Of a stretch of 64,000 nucleotides of DNA, positions 1 through 12,394 are shown piece by piece. Where the stretch lies: NCBI GenBank assembly GCA_023653785.1, contig JAMKCH010001725.1, positions 1 through 64,000 on the forward strand, written 5' to 3'. The notes under the pieces were generated by a model. That model searched no databases. It saw nothing but the letters and a program-made list of their open reading frames with translations, and was not told the origin of the DNA. A program made the position numbers and the translations under genes. The first letter of the stretch is position 1. The number at the start of each line of letters is the position of its first letter. This DNA comes from Ophioderma brevispina. Its lineage: Eukaryota > Echinodermata > Ophiuroidea > Amphilepidida > Ophiodermatidae.

Positions 1-452
1 AATCTGACTAAGACATCTCAAGGAAAAGAAAATTCCTTGGCAATGCCTTGGTCCCAGAAGCTTCCTAAAGTTTGTTCAAAAAAATTTGATATTACAACTT
101 TTATGTAATATAGACTGAATGTCAGCAATGCAAGACCCTTATAAAAACGTGTAAAATTTTGCACCTGTGTACACTGTAATGTAAAATTAACCACAAATGG
201 TTAAAGGTATAAGCCAGATTTGGAACATTGTCATTTCATTCAAAGTTTCTTTTAAGGGGGATGATGTATAATGCCTCCATTTTTCTGATTAAACTTTAAA
301 AAATTATTTTCTCAATTTTTGTGGAGAAGAAATTTCTCACGGGAAAAATACTTTGTTACTATACAAGAAGAAAGGGGAATACCCCTAGTGTTGTTTTGCT
401 AAGTGCACCCGGTTTAAGATTGCACATAGATGTTGGGAATTCCCCCACAGTG
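1..452. other. AT-rich intergenic DNA, nothing recognised
   Basis: No coding motif, RNA gene or clear repeat boundary is visible here. A TTAAAGG string near 200 resembles the edge of the TTAA elements found later in the window, but no matching inverted end was found nearby. Confidence 0.5.
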
Positions 453-773
453 CAGGGGCGGATCCAGATTTTTCATAAGGGGGCGCCAAATTTTTCTGGC
501 GAGCGCAACGAGCCGGTCGACCCATATTTTTTTTTTTTATTTTTGTTCCCAGTCGGTGTGTATACTGCGTCCTGTTGGCGCCCACACGAAGCTACAGGGT
601 GCCTGACACCCGGTACCGTCATCTCAGAGATCTACAGGGCGCATGTGCTTAAAAAAATCATTTGTATAGCTCTACCATCCGCCGCACTCTATGGCTGCGC
701 CCTCCGCCCCTGTACTTTGCAAAAAAATAGAGGGGGCGGCGCCGCCGGTCGCCCCCCTCTAAATCCGCCCCTG
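453..773. mobile_element. 321-bp MITE with CAGGGGCGGAT terminal inverted repeats
   Basis: The left end reads CAGGGGCGGATCCAGA and the right end, read inward on the other strand, reads CAGGGGCGGATTTAGA, so the 16-bp termini match apart from two positions. The interior is GC-richer than the flanks, has no transposase motif, and contains a T run near 530. A CAG terminus and this length fit a non-autonomous hAT-like DNA element (family placement is inference). No clean 8-bp target duplication is visible. A 155-codon open frame running through it is incidental. Confidence 0.75.
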
Positions 774-1510
774 CCCCAAGGATGCTAAACTTAGAAACTG
801 CATGATGCTGTTGGAATGTCTATTTTAGACTGGGATCTTGTGAAGACAGTATATATAGGAGATTTGAGCTATGTCTCGCCGTCACAGTTGCAATACTAAA
901 CAGTATGTTATGCTAGTTTTATCTACACTAATTGTATATTTTTATCTTCACACAGCATGCCAGGATTTTATTATATGTTCAATCCATGGAGGCAGATAGT
1001 GCTTGCTTAATGATTTCACTGTCCGTCCTTTTTGAAAGGCCGAAAGTGCTGGGAATCACAAATAGATTCCAATTGTGGACAGATAGATAATCCGTGGTGA
1101 TTATCTTGGACTAATATCTGTGGATTTATTATCGTCGAGGGACTTAATTTAACCTGTCGTCTTGAGACTGCTGGCCAAGATTACCGTTCAGGACTGAGAA
1201 TATTCCATTGGAATATTACCTGAGGAGTTTGGTATGAACTTGTGTTCGGTCATTTTGGAGTCTTCGCTGAGAGGACAGATCATCGTTGAACTGCAACGCC
1301 TCTTTTGAACATTAGAACAGTTTATCAATTGTGTGTAATTGTGTATTATAATTTATGTAATGTGTTTTTTTTTTTTGGACATACCAAATTCTTGAACCAA
1401 TTACAATCATTAAATCTGTTATATTATAATAAAATTCAGATCACTTGTGCACAAGGCTCATTTATGTGTGTTGACAGTCTTTCTCACTTAGGCGTCTACG
1501 AGACGTCATA
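774..1510. other. Unassigned, possibly degraded 5' part of a Penelope-like element
   Basis: This sits directly upstream of a GIY-YIG relic in the same orientation, but I could not read reverse-transcriptase motifs in it. It contains a T run near 1363-1376 and short AT-rich stretches. No gene is supported. Confidence 0.35.
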
Positions 1511-1750
1511 ACACAGTATGTTGGCGAAACCAAACTACCACAAAACCAGACTTTTGGAGCATTGTGCTGATACCAGGCACAAATGCAACAAACCTGTTGC
1601 CAAACATTTAATTCTCCAGGACACAATACAGATGACATTATCTGCATAGCATTACAGACACCAACACTGATCAAACATGAGACGACCATTGAACAACACT
1701 GGACATCAGTCTTACAAACCACTAATCCATATGGCATAATATTAATCTGA
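1511..1750 (+). pseudogene. Penelope-like element, GIY-YIG endonuclease remnant
   Basis: Conceptual translation gives QYVGET at the start, then FNSPGHNTDD about 30 residues on, and IEQHWTSVLQTTNPYGI near the end. This is the order seen in the C-terminal GIY-YIG nuclease of Penelope-like retroelements: the YVGET strand, the PVAKHFNSPGH block, then the Glu-containing helix before the terminal P-x-G-I/L-N. One in-frame stop lies about 19 codons in. The RHKCNKPVAKH segment reads in the +1 frame, so at least two frameshifts have occurred. The element is therefore dead. Start and stop are bounds of the recognisable homology, not of a gene. The GIY-YIG call is based on motif reading by eye. Confidence 0.8.
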
Positions 1751-2330
1751 GAAGAAATAAAAATCTGGGATGACTTTTATTTCTTCCATCCAAGCTCTTT
1801 CCTGATGTGCCTTTTTCTGAGCACTTCTTGTTAACAGTTTGTTTCACAGGTGTCATTCATGCCTTGTGGCAAGTCCTGCACTGCAAGCTTTGTGAATTCT
1901 TTTCTTTTGTGTCCTTATTAATCTTCATCCAGTTTCACTTTTTTTTCTTTTTCTACTTGCTTTTTCAGTGGCATCTTGCTTTGGTCATCGCTTGGGGTGA
2001 GTGCCATTCATCCTCGTGTCTGATAAAGACCTTTTTTATAGTGTCGAAACGTTGTTGGTTTTCTGTCTCGGTCTTTTTATCATGCACACAGCAGTTGAGA
2101 CTGGTGTTTTTATTGTATATTCAGTTTCTCCAGTCTCTGAATCCAATTGGATCCTGGTGTGTGTTTTTTACTTTGGAGTTCTGTTGGGACTATCTTGTTT
2201 TTGCTGTACCTAAATCAGATCAACTGATATTAAATGTCAAATGCACCAATAGAGCATTTTTGAATGTGCTCAAATTAAAAAAAATCTCAGAGAATTGAAA
2301 TTGTACATAAAATCTTGTAGCTACTATGTT
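1751..2330 (+). other. Probable 3' region of the PLE remnant
   Basis: This follows the GIY-YIG relic in the same orientation. It is T-rich and contains a CTGATAAAGACC...GTGTCGAAACG motif at about 2020-2052, a form common in 3' regions of invertebrate retroelements. A 163-codon open frame here is T-rich low-complexity sequence (Phe, Leu and Cys rich) and is not supported as a gene. Confidence 0.4.
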
Positions 2331-3175
2331 TTTTGTTTGACATAAGAACAAAGCAGCATACTCTCAACCAAATCAATACTAGGATAATAGAATTAATCGC
2401 ATGAAGTATGAAGTCAATCTTCATCCCTCTGCAGAAAAGATCTTGCGTGTCTCATTGCACCTACAATGGGATATGCTGCGTGAGAGATTCAAAGTTTATG
2501 TTTGTCAACAGTAAAAAATTTATTGAAGCATTTCCAATTACTGTCCTGTATCTGTGATATGGAAGACTCACGTTCGATGGGAGTAAGGCCGGGGTTGCAC
2601 TTGATTTGTACATAATCCCGGGAACTCATGATTAAAAGAAACAGAATAAATTTGATAACTACGTTCTAGCGTGTAGGGAAATTTTTTTGAATGGCGGCGG
2701 AAAAATGATTTTTCCAATGCACTTTTCCGTCGTAGGGGGAAAAATTGAAGGAATTATCCGCAGTTTTGGAGGAAATGTATTCGTTTCAGGAAAATCGGGG
2801 CAAAGTAATGCCGATTTAGGATTTTTCCCATGTGAAAATTCCAAAGGAAACCTCCAAAGTCCCCCTTGCTGTATTGGTAATCTATTTTGATTCGTTTTGG
2901 TGAGTTGCTATATTGAAGAGCGTGGCTGCCATCGTCTGATATTTTTTGCAATAATCAAAATTGACTAATTTTCCGATTAATCGTACGGTTTAAATAACAG
3001 CTGTAACTAAACGTCTATTTGCCATATTTTTAATGAGATGGCATTTAAAATTAAGCGCACGGGCTGTTTCGATTTAATCGCGGGTCGTGGTGAATCACAA
3101 TCAGGAACATACTCAGGCTTTTCGTCGCAGACCACAGTAATCATTAATTATGCTGTCTACGTATTCCATTGACCT
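2331..3175. other. Intergenic, nothing recognised
   Basis: AT-rich sequence without coding motifs. The part at 2660-2890 has short overlapping open frames on both strands that do not resemble a known family. Confidence 0.45.
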
Positions 3176-3423
3176 CATGGATGGCGGGCTGCCGCATAGT
3201 TGAAATGGTCGCCGAGTGTCAAAACAGGAAGTGCTTTTCCTACCTTGGCAATATGCGGGAAACAATGCATACAACTGCTGGTGCACCTATCTACCCACGA
3301 TGTTCTATTGTTATACAAATTCCTTTAACTTTTGACAAGGGTAAGCATTGTTTCCCACCATCTTGCCAAGGTAGAAAAGCAACTTCCTGCTGTGACACTC
3401 GCGACTCAGACCCGCTATCCATG
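3176..3423. mobile_element. Foldback MITE, roughly 80-95-bp inverted arms
   Basis: The left arm (3176-3270) and right arm (3345-3423) are imperfect reverse complements. Both contain the outer CATGGAT, a GCGGG block, then GAGTGTCA, CAGGAAGT, CTACCTTGGCAA and GGGAAACAATGC in order. The approximately 75-bp centre is shared with sequence at 21177-21265, which places this in a dispersed family with the foldback copy at 21 kb. No transposase is encoded. Confidence 0.75.
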
Positions 3424-4545
3424 TTTAGACGTCAGTGACGTATTCTGTCAATCACATGGCGCCGATTGTGGCTTTGGGTATGCAAACTTTCCCTTTTGGC
3501 AATCTCAAGCCATGCCTAGCAAATACGAGGCAGGGTGAGTAATCAGGCGATTCATATAACTGAAGTTGTTTTATTTTCAATGGGGTACACTCAATTTTGT
3601 TACTTACCGTTAGGCCCTACCGCCTTAATGAAGCGTATAATTGACTGTTGGGATTTTGTAATAAAACTGCTGTAAACGAGATTTTGAGTTAAAACGGCCT
3701 AAAACTGATACATCAGAAGATTATTTTGGATCCTTTATAATTGTGTAAATTATCTTGATTCTTATTGTTTAGAAGTTTTACAAAAAAGGTGTCTAACAAT
3801 GGCGTAGCTGGGAATAGGCGCAAAGTTTCAAACGACATTTAAATGTTCTTCATTTTGAAAATTAGGACTTGGAGGGATGGGAGCGCAAAAAGATTCAAGA
3901 TATGGCACGGCGTCCGGTAAGTACGTAATATCCTGTTTTTCTAACATTGAAAAAAAAGTTGAAATTCTCAAGACTGGATAATCCGAACGGCATTGTGGTA
4001 AAGGGGGGGGGGTGAATCGGCCCGTTAGCCGATTGCGTGTTAAATTTTTCCTGTTTGCGTAGGCCGCGTAATGGGTAGCGCCGACAAAAACTTAAATTTG
4101 CTCGCTAGGTTCTATGGTTCAGACCCAATTACGATACAGTATCCAAAACAAAACCTAGTACCGACCCTGCTGATGTCCAAATATTTGCGATTTTAGTTTC
4201 CATTTGCATGCATTCACTATGACGGACTGATAACGTTCATCTCTCGCCAGTACTATTTCGATATATCTTTTCCCTCATCGTTACGCCATGGTCTGTCTTT
4301 TTAAACAACCTTTGTGGCTAAGCATTGCAGGTCCTAAAGATACTAGCCATTTCGTTTTGACCTCTAAATATCAAACAAGCCCAAAATCGTGTCAAGACCT
4401 TTTTTGTGTCCAAAACAGATTATTTTTTTACTGTTTTTCCCCTGGCTTATTAATTAAAAAGAAGTTAATTTGAAAGAGTCGTTTTATCCCCGGGGGACCA
4501 CGTTGTTTTTTTCAAACAAAGGTGGATAGATGCGTGAACATGACT
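3424..4545. other. Intergenic; possible MITE edge
   Basis: No gene seen. At about 3800 the string AATGGCGTAGCTGGG resembles the CAGTGGCGTAACTAG-type end of a DNA-element family also seen at 26.4 kb, but without a partner end. A run of about ten G residues lies near 4003-4012. Confidence 0.4.
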
Positions 4546-4549
4546 TTCA

Positions 4550-4915
4550 AAAATGCACCCTAAACCACTTTTTTCAACCGACTAAAAACAACTAAAACAT
4601 ACCCTAACAAGCTTTTTATCTGTTTATGATACCCTCAACAAAGTACGCCGTGGCATTTGAATCGTAAATAGACCTTTATGTTATCTTGCTTTTCTTTACT
4701 TCCCAAGTTCCGATTACAATCTTTTGGATGATTTTTATCCCTGCTTATGAATATAACATGACAATTTCAGGGTTAAGAAAACGTACCCTTTTTTCCATAT
4801 TTTGCTGATTTTTGACACCCTAAACGATGTTACGCGCGTACCGCGCCTGTTGGAAAAAAAAAACACACCCTTTTACGCGTTTTATCTTGTTTCATGCATC
4901 ATACCCCACCTTTGA
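4550..4915. repeat. Degenerate ACCCT-rich interspersed repeat
   Basis: The string ACCCT or ACCCC recurs at irregular intervals (about 4558, 4601, 4629, 4785, 4818, 4867, 4902), separated by T-rich runs such as CTTTTTTC. The same texture reappears at 8820-8975. It is not a telomeric array because spacing and phrase vary. It is probably an old dispersed repeat of unknown class. Confidence 0.4.
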
Positions 4916-7900
4916 ATACCAGTGCCCCCCCGGGCGTTTTATTCCAGAGGCTGAAAGCGGATTGGAACTTCCACTGACTACACTGGAAAACTCACATCCT
5001 ATGTGCACAGCTGTTGCGCACTTGAAAAAATGAACGTTCTAATACCTCTATAATAGTTGTCACAATGAAGATTTTATTGTTAAAAGCATTATCGTTTTGA
5101 ATTGCGATTATTTTCAACACAAAATAAACCACTAGAGCATTATGAATTCTGACGATGTAATGATAAGCACTGCAACAGGATAGCCTTACTTATGTATACC
5201 TAAATCGGCGATATGAGCCCTATGGTCCTTTAGTTTATTCTACTAGATTGTAAATTCTTTGGATCATTTAAAAACTTTGTAATATTATGTATATCAAACG
5301 CTTGGGCAATGCTTTTTATGGTATTTTCAATTATAATCTTCAGGAAAGGTTCTATATTTGTTTTTTATTATAATTTATCTATAAGCCCGTCCACTCACAA
5401 GTTAAGAGATTAATGGATGAAGTCATGGCGCTTCAGTATTGTTTTAAACGTTTCGATTCTGCCACCTGAGTTATTCGCCCGCTTAATATGCAATTCTGAA
5501 GTCAGCGCCTGCGTTGCTAAAGTGCGAAACCTAACGTCCGCCCTCTATTTGCGATCGAACGGAGCATAGGTTGAAATAGGGTCAAAATAATGTCCAACCT
5601 GCTGACTGCAAGTTTATTAATAGACAAATCCCCAGAGGGCGTATTGATTCCAATATGCAAAGGTGTCTTTGGATGGATGGAGAACAGCATCGCCTCGTAT
5701 GTTTTTTTCTGCATTTCATTTTACCATAGACCCTTTCTAGCCTTTAGCCTAAGAGTCAAGAGTATCAAAGAGCGTGTAGAAGGCTTCCATTTCCCTTTTT
5801 TATTAGCTATGGCTAACGAGATTTCTCAATTTCAATTACGTCTTAAATGTTTCATGTCTTAGGATTAGGGCTATCTGGACACTAATATAGGCTCAATTGA
5901 TTCCATCCGTTTTGGAGATATCCGGACATAGGAGTTGCTGTCAAAATAGTCGAACAGGGAGAAGTGAAAAAGAGGGAGAAGTGAGAGAAGCAACATAATA
6001 GCTCTATAATGAACACTTTTAGAGATACAAAAGTTACATATGGCGAAAAGGGAACAAGCAAATGGTCATTCAATGAGAAGCAAATACTAAATATCAATAT
6101 GGAAGGTTATATATTGGAAAATTTGTGTGGCCGCCCATTAACTGATTTCGAGATTAAATCAAAATAATTTTGCGTCATATCTATTTTAATGCCTATCTTC
6201 ATATTCATTCGGTTGGAATGGCATGTTTGACAGTGGTCATTAAAACGTACGTGCACTGAGCTATATACCTCAAATCTTTTTAATTATTTAGCGGTGGATT
6301 CTCAAAATATGATTTCTTGCTGTGGAAAGCTTTTGAAGTAAGGGCGGTATCTTTTTGATCGTGATGTTATTTTTTGTAACTAAGTCTTCCCAGGAAAGTA
6401 CCCGTGAACTGTGAGTACAAGAGCGATTTATAAATTTAACCTTATTACAACTTATCCACAACTAGCGAATTTCATAAGACAGAAAATCCTTCAAGTCTAT
6501 TTGAAATTCTCTGCTTTCGTCATTTATTCCATACGAGTTTTTAGTCATTTCAAAGAAACATGACGATCATTTTAATTCATTCTATCATCTTGTTTCCTTT
6601 TCTCTCTTCTTTCTTTGGTTGGTATCTTTGTTTACCTTTCCTTCTATTTGCCAAGTATAGCCCATGTTCTATTTTCATGTACATTTAAGATAGTATGTTT
6701 CTAATGGTCTCATATCTTGCCCATCCTCTATTCATCCATTTTTTAAATCATATGCTACAACGCCTTATGAATGTAGGTCATAATTTCGTTCTGATTTTGA
6801 TGTGTTTTAAAGACCTATCAGTATTTCATCCTGAAAGATTCACATATTTGAACTTGACAAGAATACTTACAAGTGAGATGCAGGTGTATGTCCTGTAGAA
6901 ACGCTCACAGTCATAGTTTCCAACTGAAAAAAATTACAGAAATTAAGGTTGGGGTTATGGGGTCTGAAGTCAGTGAACTTTGGAAATGATTTTTCTTATT
7001 TTCCTACATGTGTTGTATTACATGTTTATATATATCATATTGTAGCCCATTGCAACCCAGTTTTAAAATCCATGAAATTTTTTTGCTCTGGTTGCCATTG
7101 TAACACCGTAAGGCCTCTGATTGGCTACACACTAGAAGAATGTAACTAATAACTAAACATGCTACTGGAACGACTTGGGTGACACAGGAGGTAAATACGG
7201 AGTGAACCATAAAGCCGGATTTTTTAATACCGTTTGCCATGGCAACCTGGCAATCGACCAATCGCAATAATTTCATGGCGTAATTTGAATTTGGAACACA
7301 ATTTGAAAATCGGCCCTTCATGGTCACTCGGCCTATATGTACTTCATATGTGTGTCCCAAATTTCATGTTCATAGCATGTAAGCGTTTTCTAGTTACGTC
7401 GTTCTCGTTTATGGATGTTTGAGTATTGTTAACGAAATGAGTTATAGGCCTCTAAACATGTTAGACAACATTGAGGGCGCTTTGATGTGAAATATGGAAT
7501 TAGTTTTTAAATTTCATTTTATACTGAATTATCATAATTATTAATGAAAGATCTCGAAATAGGTGGCTCCATTGTCCTGTAATTAAGTTTTAAATATTTA
7601 AAAAAAGAAAAAACCTAAAAAATTAAAAAAAAAAAAAATCACTTACCCAGTGGACATTTAAAACTTTAAATTATGGAAAGGATAATATAAGTATTTATAT
7701 ACTTTCAACTTAGCGCAAAATGAATGTGTTAATAGTTCCTAATAATATGGTTTTAAAATATCTTAATATACCCCCTGGAAATTTTTTCACATGATAATAT
7801 AGGAATATGCCATTTTTGGCAAATTTCGCGTACACTACTGGACTTTGATCAGCCATATCTCGGTAACCGCGAGTCGATTGCGATCGAATAAAAAGCTTTT

Positions 7901-7984
7901 GTAGATTACAGTCTACACTATTTAGCCTTGCAATTATCTCATTTTCTGGATTAGACTATTTGTTTATCAGATCAGACCATACCC
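4916..7984. other. 3-kb gene-poor stretch
   Basis: Short open frames only, none with a recognisable domain. An imperfect inverted pair (CCATGAAATT...GGTTGCCAT) at about 7070 and 7275 may be the remains of a small foldback element. A-rich low-complexity sequence lies at 7590-7640. Confidence 0.4.
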
Positions 7985-8220
7985 CCTCTTAAAGAAAACA
8001 GCAGTGTTCAAGATATGAATCGCCATTCGATTACGTGTGGTGTAGTAGTGGTGCCGTACGGCAGTAATGGCTAAAATCTCCCATTTTGTCCTTATTAGAT
8101 GCTCTTGGTTTTATCACTTGCAAGGATGTTGGAATATCTATACTTGTTACAAAAATGTCAAAATCTTGAATTTTTTTATGATTTTTTTCGATTTTCTTAT
8201 TTAGCAAATCCCTGCAGCTG
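7985..8220 (+). repeat. Dispersed repeat, copy 1 (partner at 20.6 kb)
   Basis: This region aligns in direct orientation with 20545-20760. Shared landmarks in order are TTGTCCTTAT, the GGTTTTATCA / GGTCTTATCA block, ATACTTGTTAC, and the following TGATTTT-type stretch. Similarity is visibly diverged, so it is an old repeat of unknown class. Confidence 0.55.
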
Positions 8221-8975
8221 CATTTAAGTGTGAGATTGCTTAGTTGCGTCATTGTATTTTTGAAAATATATGCGTGTTTTTTTGTCCTAGGGGTTCGGAT
8301 AGGTGGTTTGAGTACATTTTCTGAACGGAACACAATGGCATAGAAAATATCAGACATAATGAATGGAACCTTGCTGCCATCGGCCTTGGGTGTATTTACA
8401 TTTGTAAAAAAATGGCGAGTGTAATAATATTATTTACCTGTAGTGCGGCGGTGGCGCCAAGCCATATCATTATAGCATTCACCAAAAAGTTTTCAAAAAA
8501 ATTACAGCAATACTGAGTGCAAACCACAAACAATTTGGGTGCTTTGATGTGAGCGGTCATGAGTGTTTTCCATGACCCACATACAACCTCGTCCTCGTCC
8601 TCGTTAGTAATAAAAAAATCAGAAATAACCCTTCCAGTGAGTTGCTTCTTCAACTACAACGGTTTTTGAATAAGAAAGTATTCCTTGACAACTTAACAAA
8701 TTCAGATTTTCGTCAAGATTTCGCTTTTACTGGTTAAAACCCATGGCGACCTGAAATTGGATTTTCTTGGCGCCCTCCCCTGCTTGAAGCTTCACCTTTT
8801 GTGCCCCAGGCAAGGGTGTTTCCATAAGGTGACACCCTTTTCTTACATACTTTTTCTTGACACCCTATGAATTCCAAACCTTAAACGGAATAAATCCATA
8901 AACGTGTGGTTTATGCCGGTAAGGTCCCTTAAGTTTCACGAATTCCAATGGGGTGTGTTGGGGTGTCATAAAAGT
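8221..8975. other. Intergenic before LINE insertion
   Basis: No gene recognised. The last 150 bases carry the same CACCCTTTT and GACACCCT texture as 4550-4915. The LINE that follows is 5'-truncated into this repeat. Confidence 0.4.
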
Positions 8976-10339
8976 ACCTATTCCGCTCCTACATGTCTTC
9001 AATCTTCACTTCTCCTCTGGCAAAGTCCGTCTGCATGGCAGCTATCCCGCATCATTCCTGTTTACAAATCGGGAGACAAGAAATCCATAAATAACCAATA
9101 CCGTCCTATCGCTCTCCAACCAATCATCTCCAAAATACTGGAAAAATCATTCCAACCCATTCTCCTCTCACCTTCAGAAAATAATTTCTATATAACCGAA
9201 AGACAATTTGGTTTTCTCCTTAACTCCTCAACCACTGATGCTCTCCTCACAGCATCGCGGACTGGCACAATGCCCTCGAAGCACGCTTCTTCAAAACCTT
9301 TTGCTGTCGGCATATCGGGTTCCATTTTGTCTTGCTGTGCTCGTTATTTACTACGGATTCCAGTGTGTAGATGTCCTTGGCTGTACTTCTTCCCTGTTCA
9401 TGTCCTTTCTGGGGTCCCCCCAAGTCACTGTCCTGGGCCTCTCCTTTTCTGATCTTTATAAACTTCCTCTGTCATATCCCTTTCTCTGCCGTTGCAAATA
9501 TGTTATACTCAAAGCAACACTTTGTACAAACCTATTAACAACATCCAAGATACTGTCGACTTTCAAGGTGACATTAAAAGTCTTTAATTGGTTTTTACTT
9601 CCAACTTCCCTTCAAGCATGCTAATAAAACTAAAGCCATGGTCAATCTACTAGCAAATCCATACCAAACCTACAATTTTTATCTCAACAACCAGCCCATT
9701 GACAAAGTTATTGACATCACCTCCCTTGGGTTCCACATTACCAGCAAACTTACCTGGAATGTACATATAGATGCCATCTGCAAAAAGGCTTGGAAGATCA
9801 TTGGCCTGATCCATAGAAATTTCCATCTTGCTCCTAAAAGTCTTCGTCGCACCCTGTACATTTCCTTGGTTCGTCCCATATTAGAATACAGCAGCACAGC
9901 CTGGCACCCACTTAACAAGACCCTATCCAATCGTTTGGAATCTGTTCAGAGATTTGCCTGTCGGACCATTTTGCAGTCTTGGAATCTTGAACACGATGAC
10001 CTCCTTCTCCAAACTTCCCTGCCGTCTCTTGAGGCTCGGCGTGACTTTTTTGCTGTCTGTCATGTCTTCAAAATTGTTGCAGGTCTTTCCTCTGCTCCCA
10101 ATATTTTTACTCCTCACTCTCGTGCCAACTCCATCATTCGCGTGCCCTCTATCCACCATTCAGTCGCCTCACTCTTTGTCAGAGAAGTTTTTTCCATCAT
10201 GGGCCCAAGTCGTGGAATGATTTGCCTGAACATGCTGTGACTTGTGCCTCCTTTCCTGCTTTCAAGGCAGCTGTTAGGACACTCCAGCTCTAAGTGTTTT
10301 ACTCCTTTTTGGTTTTGTAGTCAGGTAGAACCTTCGTGT
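8976..10339 (+). pseudogene. LINE 1: non-LTR retrotransposon, reverse-transcriptase part (5'-truncated)
   Basis: Translation shows IIPVYKSGDKK then QYRPIALQPIISKILEK (RT motifs 1-2), RQFGF, a degraded GVPQGSVLGPLLF block near 9410, and then a 200-codon open stretch (9638-10240). That stretch contains LGFHITSKLTWNVHIDAIC, LVRPILEYSSTAWHP and LESVQRFACRTI, typical of the thumb and C-terminal region of Jockey/CR1-type LINEs. The EN domain and the region around the YADD catalytic box are lost or scrambled, and frameshifts separate the blocks. It cannot encode an active protein. The 3' UTR resumes at 11545 after a palindromic insertion. Confidence 0.88.
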
Positions 10340-11544
10340 GACCGTATGGTTGAGTATATACACATTGTTTTTGCTGAAAATGATAGATTAGGGTATGTAG
10401 AATAAGAATCTGTCGAGTGCCACCTCGGCATCCTTGGGCATTTTGAGAAATCCAAGATGGCGTCGCCATAAATGATAATTATATATTCAACCCTATATTA
10501 TCAAAATATGGAGTTACTAGATATAATATATGATCCAATGAACAAGTGTATGGCACTTGTAACATTAAGTCATACTTCAAATTCAAAATGGAAGCCAAAT
10601 CCAATAATTTTAAAATATGCCATATAATAGCAAATACCTGCGATAAAAAATAGACATGAAGTACCTAGGTTATGTTGTTAGACACAATAAATGTATTTCT
10701 GATACTTTTAAAATTGTAACATGACGTCAATCAATATGGCAGCCAAAAACGTAAACATCTTCAAAAAATACTTGACACAAATTTATAAGTATTATAGCCT
10801 TCAAATCGAAATCGATGTGTCAATGACATTAGAAATGTACCTTTGATCTTAACCAATGTACAAAATACATTTCAATTTGTTTTCAATGTGCCAAAATCGA
10901 AATAAAACCAATATGGTGCAAAGTTGTCAAAATACCATAGGAATTACATTTTTTTCACATATATTGCACTCAATTCATAATTTGACACATTTGTATTTAT
11001 CGGGATTTAATACCTGGTATCACTTGGTTATGATCATAGATACATTTCTAATTGTTTCATTGACACAATAATTTATACTTGAAGGTAATATTTAGAAATT
11101 TGTGTCAAGTGCTTTTTGAAGATATTCACGTTTTTGGCTGCCATATTGATTGACGTTATGTTACAACATTAAAAGTATCATAAATACAATTATTGTGTCT
11201 AACAACATAATCTAAGTACTTCGTGTCAATTTTTTTTATCACAGGTATTTGCTGTTATAGGGCATATTTTAAAATTATTAGATTTGGCTTCCATTTTGAA
11301 TTTGAAGTATGACTTAATGTTACAAGTGCATTACACTAGTTCATTGGATCCTATAGTATATCTAGCAACTCCATAGTTTGATAATATAGGGTTGAATATA
11401 TAATTATCATTCATGGCGACGCCATCTTGGATTTTTTTCAAAATGCCCAAGGATGCCCAGGTGCCACCCGGAAGATTCTTATTCTACACACCCTAATCTA
11501 TCATTTTCAGCAAAAAAATTGTGTATATACTCAATTTTACGGTC
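10340..11544. mobile_element. 1.2-kb palindromic (foldback) element
   Basis: The left arm (about 10340-10856) and right arm (about 11023-11544) are reverse complements over roughly 515 bp with few mismatches and small indels, around a spacer of about 166 bp. Ends read GACCGTA..TTGAGTATATAC and its complement. Internal landmarks repeat in mirror order: AAGATGGCGTCGCCAT, AAAATGGAAGCC, AATATGGCAGCC. It encodes nothing recognisable. It lies inside the 3' UTR of LINE 1, so it inserted after that LINE. No clear target duplication was found. Class unknown; possibly a foldback-type DNA transposon. Confidence 0.85.
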
Positions 11545-11725
11545 AGGACATAACTTGGACCATATCTACCCTACTATTGTCTTTTTCATATCTTTTCATT
11601 TTAGTTCCCTTTATTCAATTTTGGTGTTTATAAGGCTTCCCTTTAACTTAGTGCTTTAGTCAGCACTATTGGGCTCTTGCCTGTGCTTTTTGCCAAATGT
11701 TATAAATAAAATGTTATAAATAATT
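11545..11725 (+). pseudogene. LINE 1 3' UTR and tail
   Basis: After the palindrome the sequence resumes as T-rich LINE-style 3' UTR. It ends in a short repetitive tail with two copies of a TGTTATAAATAA-like unit (about 11698-11723) rather than a long poly(A). Tandem microsatellite-like tails are usual for CR1- and L2-like LINEs. Assignment to LINE 1 rests on position, orientation and tail type. Confidence 0.6.
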
Positions 11726-12394
11726 GTCAAAGAAAAAAATCGCAAAAAAAAATCTCCTCTCCACGGACGACGTGCAACGCTACGGAACGAGCTATTGGTA
11801 CTGGGTTTTTTTTCATACCATCATGTGCATGTATGGTACTATAGGTTTTCCCGTTCGATTTCGCACAATGTTCATCCGAATTCAACAATTGTTAGTTCAA
11901 ATTATCCCAAAAAATCGAGCTGGACCTCATGACAACTCGATTTCGTTTGTTGGGACATCAAACGATGGTCAAACGACTTCAACCTATGGTCATTCAATTT
12001 CGTTCCGTGTTGTGAATTTAGACCGAGCTTCAAAGCGGGCGTTATAATGGTAGTTGTTAAAGTTTTTTGTCTTTTTTTGGCACTGGGTTTCAACAATTGT
12101 CTTTTCAATTCGTCCGGTGGTTCGGGGTGAATGTTCTTGTCTTACATTTCAACCTACCTTTAGCTTTCTTATTTGTAAGTTGCGTGCCATTAACTATATT
12201 CCTTCCGCCGAGCTGAGCACGTTAAACGAATCAAATCGAGTACGATTTCTATCAGCCTATAATTATGACGATTCCTGTAAAATGTCAGAAAAAATTCAAA
12301 CAATTACTGCCTAAGTTATTATACATTCGAAATTATTATATAGAAATGTGAACAGTTAATTAGCCAAAATGAGCCAAAATTAAAAACTACATTT

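Noticed and set aside
321..788. 155-codon open frame
   Set aside because: It runs through a MITE and its flanks, has no domain, and its GC-rich half is explained by the element.
2020..2060. Hammerhead ribozyme in the PLE 3' region
   Set aside because: CUGAUAA and GAAAC strands and a 3-bp stem II can be drawn, but the conserved G is mutated and no complementary stem I was found, so it is not annotated as an RNA gene.
1807..2298. 163-codon open frame on the plus strand
   Set aside because: T-rich sequence gives a Phe/Leu/Cys-rich frame; it lies in the 3' region of a PLE relic and shows no membrane-protein family motif.
9638..10240. Host gene encoded by the 200-codon open frame
   Set aside because: Its motifs are those of the C-terminal part of a LINE reverse transcriptase, with adjoining RT blocks in other frames.
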